Shown here: piece by piece, positions 11,059-23,905 of the stretch
Position numbering within the stretch: the stretch's first letter is position 1
Layout: every line of letters starts with the position of its first letter
The notes under the pieces: generated by a model
Databases searched by the model: none
The model's input: only the letters and a program-made list of their open reading frames with translations
Told to the model about the DNA's origin: nothing
NCBI GenBank assembly: GCA_019054805.1
Contig: JAHQIY010000043.1
Coordinates: 62,001 to 126,000 of the forward strand
Direction of reading: 5' to 3'
DNA length: 64,000 bases
From: Brachionus manjavacas
Lineage: Eukaryota; Rotifera; Eurotatoria; Ploima; Brachionidae
Made by a program: the position numbers and the translations under genes

Positions 11059-11568
11059 TTACTTAGTTACACGTAGTACTGGAGTTTCACCAACAGTTAC
11101 AGAACCAGAAAGCTTGTTCAGCTCTTTGATTTCGTCCATGTTAGAGATAACAACAGGAGTTAGAGTAGACTTTGCCTTCTCTTCTAGTAGCGCTAGATCA
11201 AACTCGATGATAGTGTCGCCAGCTTTAACTGATTGACCTTCTTCAGCGATACGCTTGAAGCCTTCGCCTTTTAGCTCAACTGTGTCGATACCGAAGTGAA
11301 CGAATAGTTCAACGCCATCGTCAGACTCGATAGAGAATGCGTGGTTAGTTTCGAAGATCTTACCGATAGTACCGTTTACAGGAGCTACCATCTTGTTGCC
11401 AGCAGGCTTGATCGCGATACCGTCACCAACGATTTTCTCAGCGAAAACAACATCTGGCACATCTTCGATATTTACGATTTCACCAGATAGAGGTGCGATA
11501 ATTTCGATTGCACCTGCTTCTGCGCTGTCGTCAGATACTAGCTTCTTAAGTTTGTCAAACAGACCCAT
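11059..11568 (-). CDS. crr: PTS glucose-specific enzyme IIA
   Basis: 169-aa cytoplasmic phosphocarrier that receives phosphate from HPr and passes it to IIB-Glc. Its phosphorylation state controls adenylate cyclase and inducer exclusion. The active-site His is H91 (FVHFGIDT) with the companion H76 (TNHAF), both conserved. It is the last gene of ptsH-ptsI-crr, about 104 bp after ptsI with a stem-loop between. Confidence 0.96.
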   Translation of the reverse strand: MGLFDKLKKLVSDDSAEAGAIEIIAPLSGEIVNIEDVPDVVFAEKIVGDGIAIKPAGNKMVAPVNGTIGKIFETNHAFSIESDDGVELFVHFGIDTVELKGEGFKRIAEEGQSVKAGDTIIEFDLALLEEKAKSTLTPVVISNMDEIKELNKLSGSVTVGETPVLRVTK

Positions 11569-11626
11569 TGTGTCATGCTCCTAACGTTTTATTTAATTCT
11601 GTCGAATTATAGTATACCAATCTCAG

Positions 11627-11657
11627 AAGATAGACGACAATTTTTGCCGCCTATCTT
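11627..11657. other. ptsI-crr intergenic stem-loop
   Basis: A 14-bp stem (11627-11640 with 11644-11657, two G-U pairs in RNA) with a 3-nt loop lies between ptsI and crr. It has no T-run on the minus strand, so an mRNA-processing or partial-termination role is more likely than full termination. Confidence 0.6.
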
Positions 11658-11672
11658 ATTGGAATTAGCTGA

Positions 11673-13397
11673 TTATTGAGTTTTCTCTGCGATGAATTTT
11701 TCTACAACCGCTTCAATCTCTGCTGCTGTTGGTAGTGAAAGAGCTTCTTCAGCCATTGCTTTCACTTCAGCAAAGTTAGAGTTACGGATGACTTTCTTCA
11801 CTTTAGGAATAGAGATGCCGCTCATTGAGAACTCGTCTAGACCCATACCTAGTAGAAGAAGTGTTGCACGCTCATCACCAGCAAGCTCACCACACATACC
11901 AGTCCATTTACCTTCGGCGTGAGACGCGTCGATAACTTGCTTGATCACAGTTAGAACAGCAGGTGATAGTGGGTTGTATAGGTGAGAGATCATCTCGTTA
12001 CCACGGTCTACCGCTAGCGTGTACTGAGTTAAGTCGTTAGTACCGATAGAGAAGAATGCTACTTCTTTTGCTAGGTGGTGAGCGATAGCCGCTGCTGCTG
12101 GAGTTTCAACCATTACACCGATTTCGATTTCTTCATCGAATGCGTGGCCTTCAGCGCGAAGCTCTGCTTTGTACTCTTCGATTGCTTTCTTAAGCTCACG
12201 GATTTCTTCTACAGAGATAATCATTGGGAACATGATACGCAGTTTACCGTGTGCAGAAGCACGTAGGATGCCGCGTAGCTGGTCACGAAGGATTTCACGA
12301 CGGTCTAAGCTGATACGTACTGCACGCCAGCCTAGGAATGGGTTCATCTCTTGTGGAAGATCCATGTATGGAAGATCTTTATCACCACCGATGTCCATTG
12401 TACGGATGATTACGGATTCACCGTTCATTGCTTCCGCAACTTCTTTGTACGCTTGGTACTGCTCTTCTTCAGTTGGTAGAGCATCACGGTCCATAAATAG
12501 GAACTCAGTACGGTACAGACCAACACCTTCACCACCGTTACGGATGATACCGTCACAGTCTTTAACTGTACCGATGTTACCGCAAACTTCTACGCGGTGA
12601 CCGTCAGTTGTTTCAGCGTGTAGGTCTTTCAGCTTCGCTAGCTCTTCTTTTTCAGCGATAAAGGCAGCTTTTACTGCTTTCGCTTCTGCTAGTTCGCCTT
12701 CAGAAGGGTTGATAACGATCTTGTTGTTCATCGCGTCAAGAATCAGCATGTCGCCGTTCTTAACTTGTTTAGTGATGTCGTTAGTACCCACAATCGCTGG
12801 AAGCTCAAGAGAGCGCGCCATGATAGAAGTGTGAGAAGTACGACCGCCTATGTCACAAGCAAAACCAAGAACGTAGTCTAGGTTGATTTGTGCTGTTTCA
12901 GATGGCGTTAGGTCGTAAGCGACTAGGATAACTTCTTCGTTAATATCGCTTAGAGAAACGATATTGATACCTAGTGCGTTTTTAACAAAGCGCGTGCCGA
13001 TATCACGGATATCTGTTGCACGTTCTTTTAGGTATTCGTCGTCTAGAGATTCTAGAGCAGATGCTTGCTCTTCGATAACCGTGTGGATAGCGTTATCAGC
13101 GTGCATCTTGTCATTTTTGATTAGCGCTAGGATTTCTTCCTCTAGCTCTTCGTCTTCAAGAAGCATGATGTGACCTTCAAAGATCGCTTCTTTTTCTTCA
13201 CCGAAGGTTTCAAGTGCTTTCTGCTTGATAGTTTCAAGCTGAGCAGATGATTTGTTACGCGCGTCGAAGAAACGGGCAACTTCTGCTTCTACTTGATCAT
13301 CAGAAATAGTGTTTGTGTTTAGGACAATTTCATCTTCTTGAAGTAGTAGTGCTTTACCGATAGCAATACCAGGAGATGCTAGGATGCCTGAAATCAT
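11673..13397 (-). CDS. ptsI: Phosphoenolpyruvate--protein phosphotransferase (enzyme I)
   Basis: 574-aa cytoplasmic enzyme that takes phosphate from PEP and gives it to HPr, the entry step of the sugar phosphotransferase system. The phosphorylated histidine lies in [11 protein letters not shown] (H189). The C-terminal PEP-binding barrel carries the family Cys motif ([10 protein letters not shown]). It follows ptsH with a long intergenic hairpin. Length and motifs are normal. Confidence 0.97.
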   Translation of the reverse strand: MISGILASPGIAIGKALLLQEDEIVLNTNTISDDQVEAEVARFFDARNKSSAQLETIKQKALETFGEEKEAIFEGHIMLLEDEELEEEILALIKNDKMHADNAIHTVIEEQASALESLDDEYLKERATDIRDIGTRFVKNALGINIVSLSDINEEVILVAYDLTPSETAQINLDYVLGFACDIGGRTSHTSIMARSLELPAIVGTNDITKQVKNGDMLILDAMNNKIVINPSEGELAEAKAVKAAFIAEKEELAKLKDLHAETTDGHRVEVCGNIGTVKDCDGIIRNGGEGVGLYRTEFLFMDRDALPTEEEQYQAYKEVAEAMNGESVIIRTMDIGGDKDLPYMDLPQEMNPFLGWRAVRISLDRREILRDQLRGILRASAHGKLRIMFPMIISVEEIRELKKAIEEYKAELRAEGHAFDEEIEIGVMVETPAAAAIAHHLAKEVAFFSIGTNDLTQYTLAVDRGNEMISHLYNPLSPAVLTVIKQVIDASHAEGKWTGMCGELAGDERATLLLLGMGLDEFSMSGISIPKVKKVIRNSNFAEVKAMAEEALSLPTAAEIEAVVEKFIAEKTQ

Positions 13398-13475
13398 AGC
13401 CTTACCTTAAATTGGTCAACTTTAAAACGGGAGAATAATGAGTGCGCTAACGAATATATGTAGCTTATATTTGGG

Positions 13476-13526
13476 CCTATTTCCAACAAAGCCATTTTGC
13501 TTTCACAAAATGGCTTTGAAAATAGG
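13476..13526. other. Long ptsH-ptsI intergenic hairpin
   Basis: A perfect 13-bp stem (13487-13499 with 13506-13518, core CAAAGCCATTTTG) is extended by an outer 7-bp stem (13476-13482 with 13520-13526). It lies between ptsH and ptsI. There is no long T-run after it on the minus strand. Such a structure could stabilise the ptsH message or attenuate transcription into ptsI. Confidence 0.7.
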
Positions 13527-13534
13527 AGACCGGA

Positions 13535-13792
13535 TTAGTGTAGTTGATCCATTAGAGCAACTAGGTGGTCAACAGCTTGTTGAGCTTGTGGGCCCTCAGC
13601 TGAGATAGAAACTACTGTACCTTTAACTAGGCCAAGAGTTTGTAGCTTGAAAAGGCTCTTCGCGCTAGCGCTTTTACCGTTAGAAGTCACAGTGATGTCC
13701 GCGTCGAATGCTTTAGCTTCTTTAACGAACTGTGCAGCTGGACGAGTGTGAAGACCGTTTTCTGCAGTGATTTCTACTTGCTTCTCGTACAT
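13535..13792 (-). CDS. ptsH: Phosphocarrier protein HPr
   Basis: 85-aa phosphocarrier between enzyme I and the sugar-specific IIA proteins. H15 (GLHTRPAA) is the phosphorylation site and S46 (AKSLFKL) is at the position of the Gram-positive regulatory serine. It is the first gene of the pts operon, preceded by a GGGG Shine-Dalgarno. Confidence 0.96.
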   Translation of the reverse strand: MYEKQVEITAENGLHTRPAAQFVKEAKAFDADITVTSNGKSASAKSLFKLQTLGLVKGTVVSISAEGPQAQQAVDHLVALMDQLH

Positions 13793-14040
13793 GTTATATA
13801 CCCCAATTGATTTATATTTTGATAGTTTCTTAACCAGATTTAGCTTAACGGTAAATGTACTATTCTGCTAGGCGCATAACGTTCATTTCGTGTCAGAACT
13901 GATACCGGTTGTAAATTTAACAATCGCGTCGCCAGTCTATGCTGTTGTTCGCCATTGAGAGAAATTCTCATCTAGCTCTTTATTTTGATGCTAGAAATAA
14001 AACAGTCCTGATATTACCAAAGGTGAGGCAGGGATCAACA
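13793..14040 (-). promoter_or_regulatory. pts operon upstream region
   Basis: About 250 bp between ptsH and the cysK terminator, AT-rich next to ptsH. It must hold the pts promoter(s). I cannot assign a -10/-35 or a CRP site with confidence, and I see no gene. Confidence 0.35.
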
Positions 14041-14065
14041 AAAAAGCCCCTGAATGGGGCTTTTT
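14041..14065 (-). terminator. cysK terminator
   Basis: AAAAAGCCCC (14041-14050) pairs with GGGGCTTTTT (14056-14065): a compact intrinsic terminator with U-runs on both strands, directly downstream of cysK. Confidence 0.92.
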
Positions 14066-14091
14066 AGACGAAAAATTGATTTGAACACATA

Positions 14092-15060
14092 TTACTGTTC
14101 GTTCTCTTTCTCGGTAAAGATGCCCGCAAACAGGGCTGTGCTTAGGTAACGTTCACCTGAACTTGGAAGAACTGTAACAATTGTTTTCCCAGCAAATTCA
14201 GGGAGTTCTGCTAAACGGTTTGCTGCAACAACGGCTGCACCTGATGAGATACCGGCTAGGATACCTTCTTCTTCCATTAGGCGACGAGCCATCGCAATTG
14301 CTTCTTCTGATGTAACCGCCTCAACACGGTCTACAAGCTCTAAATCTAGGTTGCCAGGGATAAATCCAGCACCGATACCTTGGATTTTATGCGGAGCAGG
14401 TTGAATTTCGTCACCTGCAAGCGCTTGAGCAATCACTGGCGACTCTGCTGGCTCCACGGCAACAGAAACAATGTTTTTGCCTTTTTCGCCTTTAATGTAT
14501 CGGCTTGTACCAGTGATAGTACCACCTGTACCCACACCCGCTACGAATACGTCAACTTCACCGTCGGTTGCATCCCAGATTTCAGGACCAGTCGTCTTCT
14601 CATGAATTTGTGGGTTTGCAGGGTTGTTGAATTGTTGTAGTAGTAGGTATTTTTCCGGGTTGCTAGCAACAATCTCTTCAGCTTTAGCAATCGCGCCTTT
14701 CATACCTTTAGCTGCTTCTGTTAGCTCAAGGTTTGCACCTAGTGCTTTAAGTAGCTTACGACGCTCTAGGCTCATTGATTCAGGCATTGTTAGCGTTAGC
14801 TTATAACCACGTGCAGCAGCAACGAAAGCTAGTGCCACACCAGTGTTACCACTTGTTGGTTCAACAAGCTCTACGCCAGGCTTAAGTGTGCCAGCCTTTT
14901 CCGCTTCCCAAATCATGTTGGCACCGATACGACATTTAACGCTGAAGCTTGGGTTACGTGCTTCAACTTTTGCTAGCACTTTGCCGTTACTAACTTTGTT
15001 TAGGCGTACAAGAGGTGTGTTACCAATAGTTTGAGAATTGTCTTCGTAGATTTTACTCAT
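14092..15060 (-). CDS. cysK: Cysteine synthase A
   Basis: PLP enzyme that makes cysteine from O-acetylserine and sulfide. I chose the ATG at 15060 ([10 protein letters not shown]), giving 322 aa, because AAGGA lies 7 bases before it and the length equals that of known CysK; an ATG at 15075 has no good ribosome site. The PLP lysine is K42 (SVKCR), the substrate loop is TSGNTG (about 69-74), and the GISSGAA loop is present. cysZ lies upstream, beyond repeat module B. Confidence 0.96.
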   Translation of the reverse strand: MSKIYEDNSQTIGNTPLVRLNKVSNGKVLAKVEARNPSFSVKCRIGANMIWEAEKAGTLKPGVELVEPTSGNTGVALAFVAAARGYKLTLTMPESMSLERRKLLKALGANLELTEAAKGMKGAIAKAEEIVASNPEKYLLLQQFNNPANPQIHEKTTGPEIWDATDGEVDVFVAGVGTGGTITGTSRYIKGEKGKNIVSVAVEPAESPVIAQALAGDEIQPAPHKIQGIGAGFIPGNLDLELVDRVEAVTSEEAIAMARRLMEEEGILAGISSGAAVVAANRLAELPEFAGKTIVTVLPSSGERYLSTALFAGIFTEKENEQ

Positions 15061-15218
15061 GGTGTGATCCTTCATCTCTGTTCTGTTTCAAGTCTATTTC
15101 AAAGCCAATGCTTCAAATAGATGCAGTTCTAGTGAATTGATTTGTAGGATAGAGATTAGGCTAGGTTAAAAAACGAGAAAAGGATTAAATAGTTATATGA
15201 TATGAAAGGGTGGTGGCT

Positions 15219-15323
15219 GGGAACGGGCGTTGCCCTATAGAACACTTCGCTTCTGGAGAACGGGATCGGGCTTCGCCCTGCTGGAAAACTAGAGTTGACT
15301 CCTTAACCATATCGGAGCAACTT
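15219..15323. repeat. Composite repeat module B: REP-like units and hairpin
   Basis: Sequence 15219-15281 carries the palindromes GGGCGTTGCCC and GGGCTTCGCCC and matches 3645-3706 of module A over most of its length. It is followed by a hairpin (GTTGACTCC near 15293 with GGAGCAAC near 15313) and then the octamer array. Parts and order are the same as in module A. Confidence 0.78.
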
Positions 15324-15324
15324 T

Positions 15325-15548
15325 AGTTATCTAGTTATCTAGTTATCTAGTTATCTAGTTATCTAGTTATCTAGTTATCTAGTTATCTAGTTATCCAGTT
15401 ATCCAGTTATCCAGTTATCCAGTTATCCAGTTATCCAGTTATCCAGTTATCCAGTTATCCAGTTATCCAGTTATCCAGTTATCCAGTTATCCAGTTATCC
15501 AGTTATCCAGTTATCCAGTTATCCAGTTATCCAGTTATCCAGTTATCC
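15325..15548. repeat. Octamer tandem array, 28 copies (8 AGTTATCT then 20 AGTTATCC)
   Basis: 28 perfect 8-bp units. The first eight (from 15325) are AGTTATCT and the next twenty (from 15389) are AGTTATCC, so two variants occur as blocks, as expected from slippage or unequal exchange. The array ends 5 bases from the cysZ stop codon; on the cysZ strand the unit is GGATAACT. Copy number may be unreliable in an assembly. Confidence 0.95.
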
Positions 15549-15553
15549 AGCTC

Positions 15554-16291
15554 TTACTTCTTAAACTCCGCAACCCACATTGAGGTGGCACCGCAGACGG
15601 CAATTGGCATCACAAACAAGTTCAAAATTGGAATTGTGGTGAACACAGAGACCAAAGCGCCAAAGCTATAGGCTTTACCTTGTTTTTGTTTCAAATTGTT
15701 TCGCATGTCATTAAACGGCACTTTGTGATTATCAAATGGGTAGTCACAGTATTGAATCGCCAAAATCCACGCTGTGAAGATAAACCATAAAAACGGACCG
15801 ACGGTTTGACCCAGAGCTGGGATTAGCAGCAACAGGAATAGACCAATGGCTTTAGGTAGAACGTACACCAGTTTGCGCCATTCACGAGCCATGATTCTTG
15901 GTGTGTCTTTAATGACTGCCATCATGCCATCTTCATTGACTTTCTGTTGGGTTAGATACTCTTCGACTTTTTCAGCCAGTAATCCATTGAATGGGGCAGC
16001 AATAAAGTTGGCCAAGGTACTGAAGAAGTATGAAAACGTTGCGAGTATTGTCAGGACTAACAGAGGCCAGAGTAGGTAACTGAGCCAAGACAAAAACTCG
16101 GGTAACTGTCCCATTAGCTGCCCAATCCACGCATCTAGGTTGGAGAACAAATAGTAGAGTGCTCCACCAACTAAGATGATATTGGCTAGTAGAGGCAATA
16201 TAACAAATTGGCGAATGCCTGGAGTGCGTGCCAGTTCTAAACCGTGGAAGAAGTAGCCAAAGCCAGAACGCTGTCTAATCAGTGTATTCAT
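15554..16291 (-). CDS. cysZ: Sulfate transporter CysZ
   Basis: 245-aa integral membrane protein with several hydrophobic segments, including about 28-50, 65-93, 144-165 and 205-235. It imports sulfate for cysteine synthesis, fitting its place beside cysK and divergent from zipA. The family C-terminal segment is present (FNDMRNNL, then a hydrophobic stretch). Its stop codon abuts a 28-copy octamer array that would form the start of its 3' UTR. Confidence 0.92.
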   Translation of the reverse strand: MNTLIRQRSGFGYFFHGLELARTPGIRQFVILPLLANIILVGGALYYLFSNLDAWIGQLMGQLPEFLSWLSYLLWPLLVLTILATFSYFFSTLANFIAAPFNGLLAEKVEEYLTQQKVNEDGMMAVIKDTPRIMAREWRKLVYVLPKAIGLFLLLLIPALGQTVGPFLWFIFTAWILAIQYCDYPFDNHKVPFNDMRNNLKQKQGKAYSFGALVSVFTTIPILNLFVMPIAVCGATSMWVAEFKK

Positions 16292-16485
16292 ATTTTGCTT
16301 TTGTGGTGTAAAAACGAACGTTTTCTATCTTAACAAGAAAAAAGCGTGTTCAAAATCACAACATTTCAGGAACTTCTCACATTAAGTTGTTCTAAAACAG
16401 GGGCGAGTTTTGGTAGAGTAACTCAAAGTTAGGTTTAAACAGATTCGATGTAACTCGCTTACTATCGAACAAATGAGAGCTAAAA

Positions 16486-19537
<3,052 letters not shown>

Positions 19538-19555
19538 CCGACTAAATGCTACCTT

Positions 19556-19582
19556 AAAGCCACCACTTTTGGTGGCTTTTTT
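19556..19582 (+). terminator. ligA terminator
   Basis: AAAGCCACC (19556-19564) pairs with GGTGGCTTT (19571-19579), followed by six Ts. Confidence 0.92.
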
Positions 19583-20030
19583 GTCATAAATAAAGTGCCT
19601 TTCTGAACCTCATAATATGCTCAGATCTTCTGTGATGAGGATCTTGTTAGATGTAATTATGTGAATCTTAAATAAAATTATGCGACGCACTTCAATGTGA
19701 TTTAGAAGTTTTTATCTTTAAGTGTTTGTTTTTATTGTTTTAAATATTTTTTGAACTTGTGTGGAGAGTGATTGTCGATCTGGATCACTGGAATTATAAA
19801 AATTTGTAGCGGGTCATATTTTTTTACATGAAAATTAAGTTCTGGTTGATGTTTTTTGTCGCGAAGTTAGTCTGAGACACATGGATACACGGTGTGTATG
19901 CAGGAATCGAAAACTAAGAATTAATGATTAATCCAAGGTTTTCACATAGGAAATGATTTCTCCCTTCGGCGGCCAACTTAAGGTGAGAAAAATAAAAAGA
20001 CAGCTATATCCATTTTTAGGAGTTTTTTCC
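19583..20030 (+). promoter_or_regulatory. Long upstream region of the first porin
   Basis: About 450 bp without a gene. It is strongly T-rich around 19700-19760, a composition that suits ToxR-type binding upstream of porin genes (inference). It contains TGCGACGCACTTCAA (19681-19695), found in inverted orientation upstream of the KdgM-like porin (37197-37211). An open frame extends upstream from 19953, but the signal sequence shows that the real start is 20031. Confidence 0.45.
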
Positions 20031-21119
20031 ATGGACAAAATGTTTAAACGTACGCTTTTAGGTGCAGCAATTGCCACTGCTGCTATGTCTGGTTCAGCAA
20101 ATGCAGCTATCGAGCTAGCAGGTAAAGCGGTACAGTTCTACGGTCAAGCAGCGGGTAACATCACACTAATTGACGCAAATGACACGACCAGTGTTGGTAC
20201 TGATATCGAGTCTCGTATCGGCTTCCGCGGTGTGGTTGAGTTCGATGATATCTCGCCAAACTTTATTTGGCAGATTGAAGGTGGTAACGCAAACAACGGC
20301 GACAAATCAGGTCAGCTAGGTGCGCGTGATACATACCTTGGCCTTGAGTTTGACGGTGTCGGTCAGTTCAAGTACGGTCGTCAATTGGTTGCAGCATACA
20401 ACTACGTAGACTGGCCACACTCAAACCCAGGTTTAGGTAACGTATTTGACTGGAACAATGATATTAACGGCGGTTACCAAGATCGTGCCGATAGTGTCCT
20501 TCGTTATGACTCTGCAACTTGGAATGGTTTTAATTTCCAAGCTACATTGAGTGGCATGACAAATGATACCGACCAAGCAGTTTCAAGTGTTGGTACTTCA
20601 TTTACTAAGGATATGTTCAGCGTACATGCTGGCTACTACCACCAAGGTTCATATGAGCAGTCTGTTGATGAGCCAACTAAGTTCACATTTGATGCTAATG
20701 GTAATGTTGTAATTAGTGACGAGTGGACTAAGTGGAACAACGCCGGTGCTAAAGAGAAAGAAACGGTAGAGAGCCGTAACTACTTGATTGTTGGTGGTTC
20801 ATTGTTCCTAGGTGATGTTACACTGACGGCTGCGTACAAAAAGATGGAAGTGGGTAGCGTAGACCAAAATGCTTACTCAGCAACAGCTCAGTATGTTCTT
20901 GATAGCAAGTATGTGTTCAAAGGTGGTTACGCAGCGACTAGTGATGCGGATGGACTGAAGAATAGTGGCGACCAAGCTATTACAGCTCGATTTGGTTACC
21001 TACTACCAAGCTCTTACTGGTACATTGATTCACGTAACTACAAGATCAATACGGCTGACAACAAATACAACGCTGATTGGGCACACCGTATCCTGCTTGG
21101 TATGGAATACTACTTCTAA
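20031..21119 (+). CDS. Outer-membrane porin (OmpU-like general porin family)
   Basis: 362-aa trimeric-porin-type protein. The start at 20031 gives a classic signal peptide (MDKMFKRTLLG...SANA, cleavage about 25) and has TAGGAG upstream. The mature protein has alternating beta-strand pattern, a DWPHSNPGLGNVFDW loop and a C-terminal aromatic (YYF). The same DWP..NPG.GNV.DW loop occurs in the porin at 44262, so the two are paralogues. A UPF0319 gene follows after an intergenic hairpin. ToxR in this window is a plausible regulator. Confidence 0.9.
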   Translation: MDKMFKRTLLGAAIATAAMSGSANAAIELAGKAVQFYGQAAGNITLIDANDTTSVGTDIESRIGFRGVVEFDDISPNFIWQIEGGNANNGDKSGQLGARDTYLGLEFDGVGQFKYGRQLVAAYNYVDWPHSNPGLGNVFDWNNDINGGYQDRADSVLRYDSATWNGFNFQATLSGMTNDTDQAVSSVGTSFTKDMFSVHAGYYHQGSYEQSVDEPTKFTFDANGNVVISDEWTKWNNAGAKEKETVESRNYLIVGGSLFLGDVTLTAAYKKMEVGSVDQNAYSATAQYVLDSKYVFKGGYAATSDADGLKNSGDQAITARFGYLLPSSYWYIDSRNYKINTADNKYNADWAHRILLGMEYYF

Positions 21120-21160
21120 TTTAGTAGAAGTTTAGTTCGAGTTATTTTATAAGTAGTTGG

Positions 21161-21188
21161 AGAGCATTCTTTTTAGAATGCTCTTTTT
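21161..21188 (+). terminator. Hairpin between porin and UPF0319 gene
   Basis: AGAGCATTCT (21161-21170) pairs with AGAATGCTCT (21175-21184), followed by a T-run. It is a good intrinsic terminator or attenuator that would reduce, not necessarily abolish, transcription into the next gene 20 bp away. Confidence 0.85.
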
Positions 21189-21207
21189 CACTCAAGGAGA
21201 AAAATAA

Positions 21208-21969
21208 ATGAAAGTAATGAAATCGTTGTTTGTTATTGGTGCTGTGGTTGCTTCATTTGCTCCAAGAGCGGAATTGAGTGTTGATTTTCACTCTGATATT
21301 TCGCCATTGTTAGTTGATGGAGAAGAAATAGGTTATTCATTTTTCTCCAAGTCTTCATATACGCTTCCCGATGGCAAAAATCAGGTTGTATTGAGAGTCT
21401 CAAAATTGGTTGAGAAGCTAGGTGAACGAGAGAAGTTTAACTCTAAAGCGTTTGTATTAACGTTTAATCAGGCTAATCAAGAGCTATTTATTGAACCAAA
21501 TGCGAAAATTGTCCGAGTAGAACAAGCACAGGCCTTTGACGAAAATCCTAAATTTTCAATGAAAAATGCGAAGGGTAAAGAAGTAAAGTTTGAACTAGCA
21601 GAGTTACCGAGTCTTGGTGGTTTAACTAGAGATTACGAAAAAGAGCTAGTGAAGTTCAACAAGCAAAACTACCCAGACCTCGTAGTTGCTTCTGCGAGTA
21701 TCGCAGCAACTAATTCAGCCGTTGAAAAAACAAGTGAACTTAATATTGCAGTTGAGACCGCTGAGCCGAATATGTTTGAATACTGGCTGAAGCAGGCTAG
21801 TACTGAAGATATCGACCAATTCGCACAGATTGCGTTTGATGGTCGCAAGCAGCCATCGATTTCAATTCCGGAAGGGGAAAGCCAAGCGCTACAAATGTTG
21901 GGCTATTGGTACAACAAGGCGAGTGTTGAGCAGAGAAAACAAATTCTGTCACACCTAATTACCCTTTAA
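21208..21969 (+). CDS. UPF0319 (DUF2057, YccT-like) exported protein
   Basis: 253-aa protein with an N-terminal signal peptide (MKVMKSLFVIGAVVASFA) and the UPF0319 pattern: a predicted beta-rich region with IxPLLVDGEEI near residue 31 and an LxxGxNQVVLRVxxLV segment. AAGGAG lies 8 bases before the ATG. The molecular role of the family is poorly known; E. coli YccT affects curli. It is the partner of the upstream porin. The gene at 45483 is a paralogue in the same position behind the second porin. Confidence 0.82.
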   Translation: MKVMKSLFVIGAVVASFAPRAELSVDFHSDISPLLVDGEEIGYSFFSKSSYTLPDGKNQVVLRVSKLVEKLGEREKFNSKAFVLTFNQANQELFIEPNAKIVRVEQAQAFDENPKFSMKNAKGKEVKFELAELPSLGGLTRDYEKELVKFNKQNYPDLVVASASIAATNSAVEKTSELNIAVETAEPNMFEYWLKQASTEDIDQFAQIAFDGRKQPSISIPEGESQALQMLGYWYNKASVEQRKQILSHLITL

Positions 21970-21980
21970 AGGATTAAGTG

Positions 21981-22009
21981 AATCGCACCCTATAAATAGG
22001 GTGCGATTT
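21981..22009. terminator. Bidirectional terminator
   Basis: AATCGCACCCTAT (21981-21993) and ATAGGGTGCGATT (21996-22008) form a near-perfect hairpin between the UPF0319 gene and the convergent small gene. Confidence 0.8.
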
Positions 22010-22014
22010 CAACA

Positions 22015-22188
22015 TTAGTAGAGTTTCATTCCACCCTTCATTTTGCATATCTCACTTGGGATATAATCCATCGAGCCATCTTTAAATTTACAATCTACAA
22101 ATGGCCCCATTTCTGTAGACCCAGTCGATCCCGCATAAGCTGAAAAAGAAAGTAATCCGGCAACTGCTAGCGCTAATAAAGTTCTCAT
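22015..22188 (-). CDS. Small exported protein, 57 aa, unknown function
   Basis: A complete small gene on the minus strand: AGGAG 8 bases before ATG (22188), stop TAA at 22015. The product starts with a signal peptide (MRTLLALAVAGLLSFSAYA, cleavage about residue 19). A ~38-residue mature chain follows with two cysteines (DCKFKDG and EICKMKGG) that could form a disulfide, and a Met/Lys/Gly-rich end. Ribosome site, signal peptide and clean terminator support it as real. I do not recognise the family. Confidence 0.75.
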   Translation of the reverse strand: MRTLLALAVAGLLSFSAYAGSTGSTEMGPFVDCKFKDGSMDYIPSEICKMKGGMKLY

Positions 22189-22517
22189 AACATTTCTCCT
22201 TGTGTCTTAAAATCTCCTAGTCAGAGATATTGACTAGTATGGCAATAGACCACGAAGGATCAAAAATAATTGCAAGAAATCAAATTTTTTAAAGTTTATT
22301 AAGTTGGAGGAGGGAATAGGGGGCTATTTTTAAATGTATGAAAGCTCTGGTTATTATTTTTAGGGCTTGATGGTTCTGATAAGTATATTTATGTATTTTG
22401 GCAACTAGTTAAATACTTAATTTCTCGAATTAAACTTAAAAAATAGAGTTCCTTTAACTAGTTACCTACTTGATTTTGATTAAAAATGAATAAAACGCCT
22501 GAATTGAAGTTAATAGT
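22189..22517. promoter_or_regulatory. AT-rich intergenic region between small exported gene and nfeD
   Basis: About 330 bp, very AT-rich. It must contain the promoter of the 57-aa gene. An imperfect inverted repeat is visible around AACTAGTTAAA (about 22403) and TTTAACTAGTT (about 22453). No further gene is seen. Confidence 0.4.
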
Positions 22518-22973
22518 CTAATTATCACATGGCTTTATGGTTAAAATAATTCCGCTCACTTTGGTTATTTCAACCTGTCGACCTGCACTAATCGCGCTCT
22601 CCGACTGAGCACTCCATGTGGTGTCACCCACCTTTAAGCGTCCTTTCCCTGCTGGAAAATCTTCATCGAGGCGAATGATTTGACCGACTAACTGCTTACT
22701 TTTCTGATTAAGTTCACGGTTGGCGTCGGATTGTCTGTCTGATCTAAATTGTCTGCGCCACCACAACCAAGTGGTCACTAAAGCAAATGCTGCAAAAGCG
22801 ACCCACTGTAGCTGCCAACTCATGGGAATAAATGTGAGCAAAATACCCACAATTAAGGCTGACAAACCAAGCCATAAAAAATAGCCTGCGGTGCCGAGCA
22901 GCTCGATAGCAAGTAAAGCTAGCCCGAAGGCTAGCCAATGCCAATGGTTGATACTATCTAGTAATTCGAACAC
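22518..22973 (-). CDS. NfeD-family membrane protein (YbbJ-like)
   Basis: 151-aa short NfeD protein: three hydrophobic segments in the first ~75 residues, then a C-terminal OB-fold-like domain (LVGQIIRLDEDFPAGKGRLKVGDTTW) typical of the family. It follows qmcA by 8 bp, the standard stomatin/NfeD pairing, which suggests that both act together in the membrane. Equivalent to E. coli ybbJ-qmcA. Confidence 0.9.
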   Translation of the reverse strand: MFELLDSINHWHWLAFGLALLAIELLGTAGYFLWLGLSALIVGILLTFIPMSWQLQWVAFAAFALVTTWLWWRRQFRSDRQSDANRELNQKSKQLVGQIIRLDEDFPAGKGRLKVGDTTWSAQSESAISAGRQVEITKVSGIILTIKPCDN

Positions 22974-22981
22974 ATTAGCCT

Positions 22982-23905
22982 CTACTTAGTTGACTCTTTC
23001 GACTGCTTAAACATTTCGGCAATACCCGCGACTGAGCCCATTAGGCCAGAGGCTTCAAGTGGAAGCATGATTATCTTGCCATTCTCAGCTTGGCCGATTG
23101 ACTTAAGTGCGTCGGTATAGCCTTGAGCAATAAAGTAATTGACGGCTTGCATATCACCTTTAGCGATCGCTTCTGACACCATAGTTGTTGCGCGCGCCTC
23201 CGCTTCAGCTGCACGCTCCCGAGCCTCTGCTTGAAGAATAGCCGCTTGTTTATCACCTTCCGCTTTAAGGATCTCTGATTGCTTATGGCCTTCAGCTCGT
23301 AAAATCTCTGCCTGACGAATACCTTCCGCTTCGAGTACTTCTGCACGCTTGTTTCGTTCCGCCTTCATTTGAGCGTTCATTGCTGCGGTAAGATCTGACG
23401 GCGGCTGAACATCTTTGATTTCGATACGGGTAACTTTTACCCCCCAAGGGTTGGTCGCTTCATCTACAATAGAGAGCAGTTTAGTGTTGATCATGTCGCG
23501 CTGACTGAGCATTTCATCGAGCTCCATGGAACCCAAAACGGTACGAATGTTGGTCAGCGTTAAGTTACGAATTGCATGTTCTAGATCGTTAACTTCATAA
23601 GCCGCTTGGGCTGCATCAATCACTTGAACAAAGCAGACTGCATCGATGGTGACATTCGCGTTGTCCTTAGAAATAACTTCCTGAGCAGGGATATCAAGCA
23701 CACGCTCCATCATATTGATTTTATGACCAACACCATCAATAAATGGAATGATGATATTTAAGCCTGGCTTTAGGGTGTGGGTATAGCGACCAAATCGTTC
23801 AACGGTCCAGTTGTTGCCTTGAGGGACGGTTTTTACACCGGCGATAATTAGCGCAATCACAACAACGAGAAACACGCCGATAGTAATCAATGAGTCAATA
23901 GCCAT
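22982..23905 (-). CDS. qmcA: SPFH/Band 7 (stomatin-like) protein QmcA
   Basis: 307-aa protein anchored by an N-terminal helix (about 5-24), then a Band 7 domain (about 25-185), then a long Ala/Glu-rich coiled coil with repeated AEG..Q..EILKAEG heptads (about 190-250). The family forms large membrane-scaffold oligomers with an NfeD partner. First gene of a two-gene operon with nfeD, upstream of the cnoX region as in E. coli. Confidence 0.93.
   Translation of the reverse strand: MAIDSLITIGVFLVVVIALIIAGVKTVPQGNNWTVERFGRYTHTLKPGLNIIIPFIDGVGHKINMMERVLDIPAQEVISKDNANVTIDAVCFVQVIDAAQAAYEVNDLEHAIRNLTLTNIRTVLGSMELDEMLSQRDMINTKLLSIVDEATNPWGVKVTRIEIKDVQPPSDLTAAMNAQMKAERNKRAEVLEAEGIRQAEILRAEGHKQSEILKAEGDKQAAILQAEARERAAEAEARATTMVSEAIAKGDMQAVNYFIAQGYTDALKSIGQAENGKIIMLPLEASGLMGSVAGIAEMFKQSKESTK

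Noticed and set aside
3799-15548. CRISPR array in the octamer regions
   Set aside because: The units are contiguous 8-mers with no spacers and no cas genes are present.
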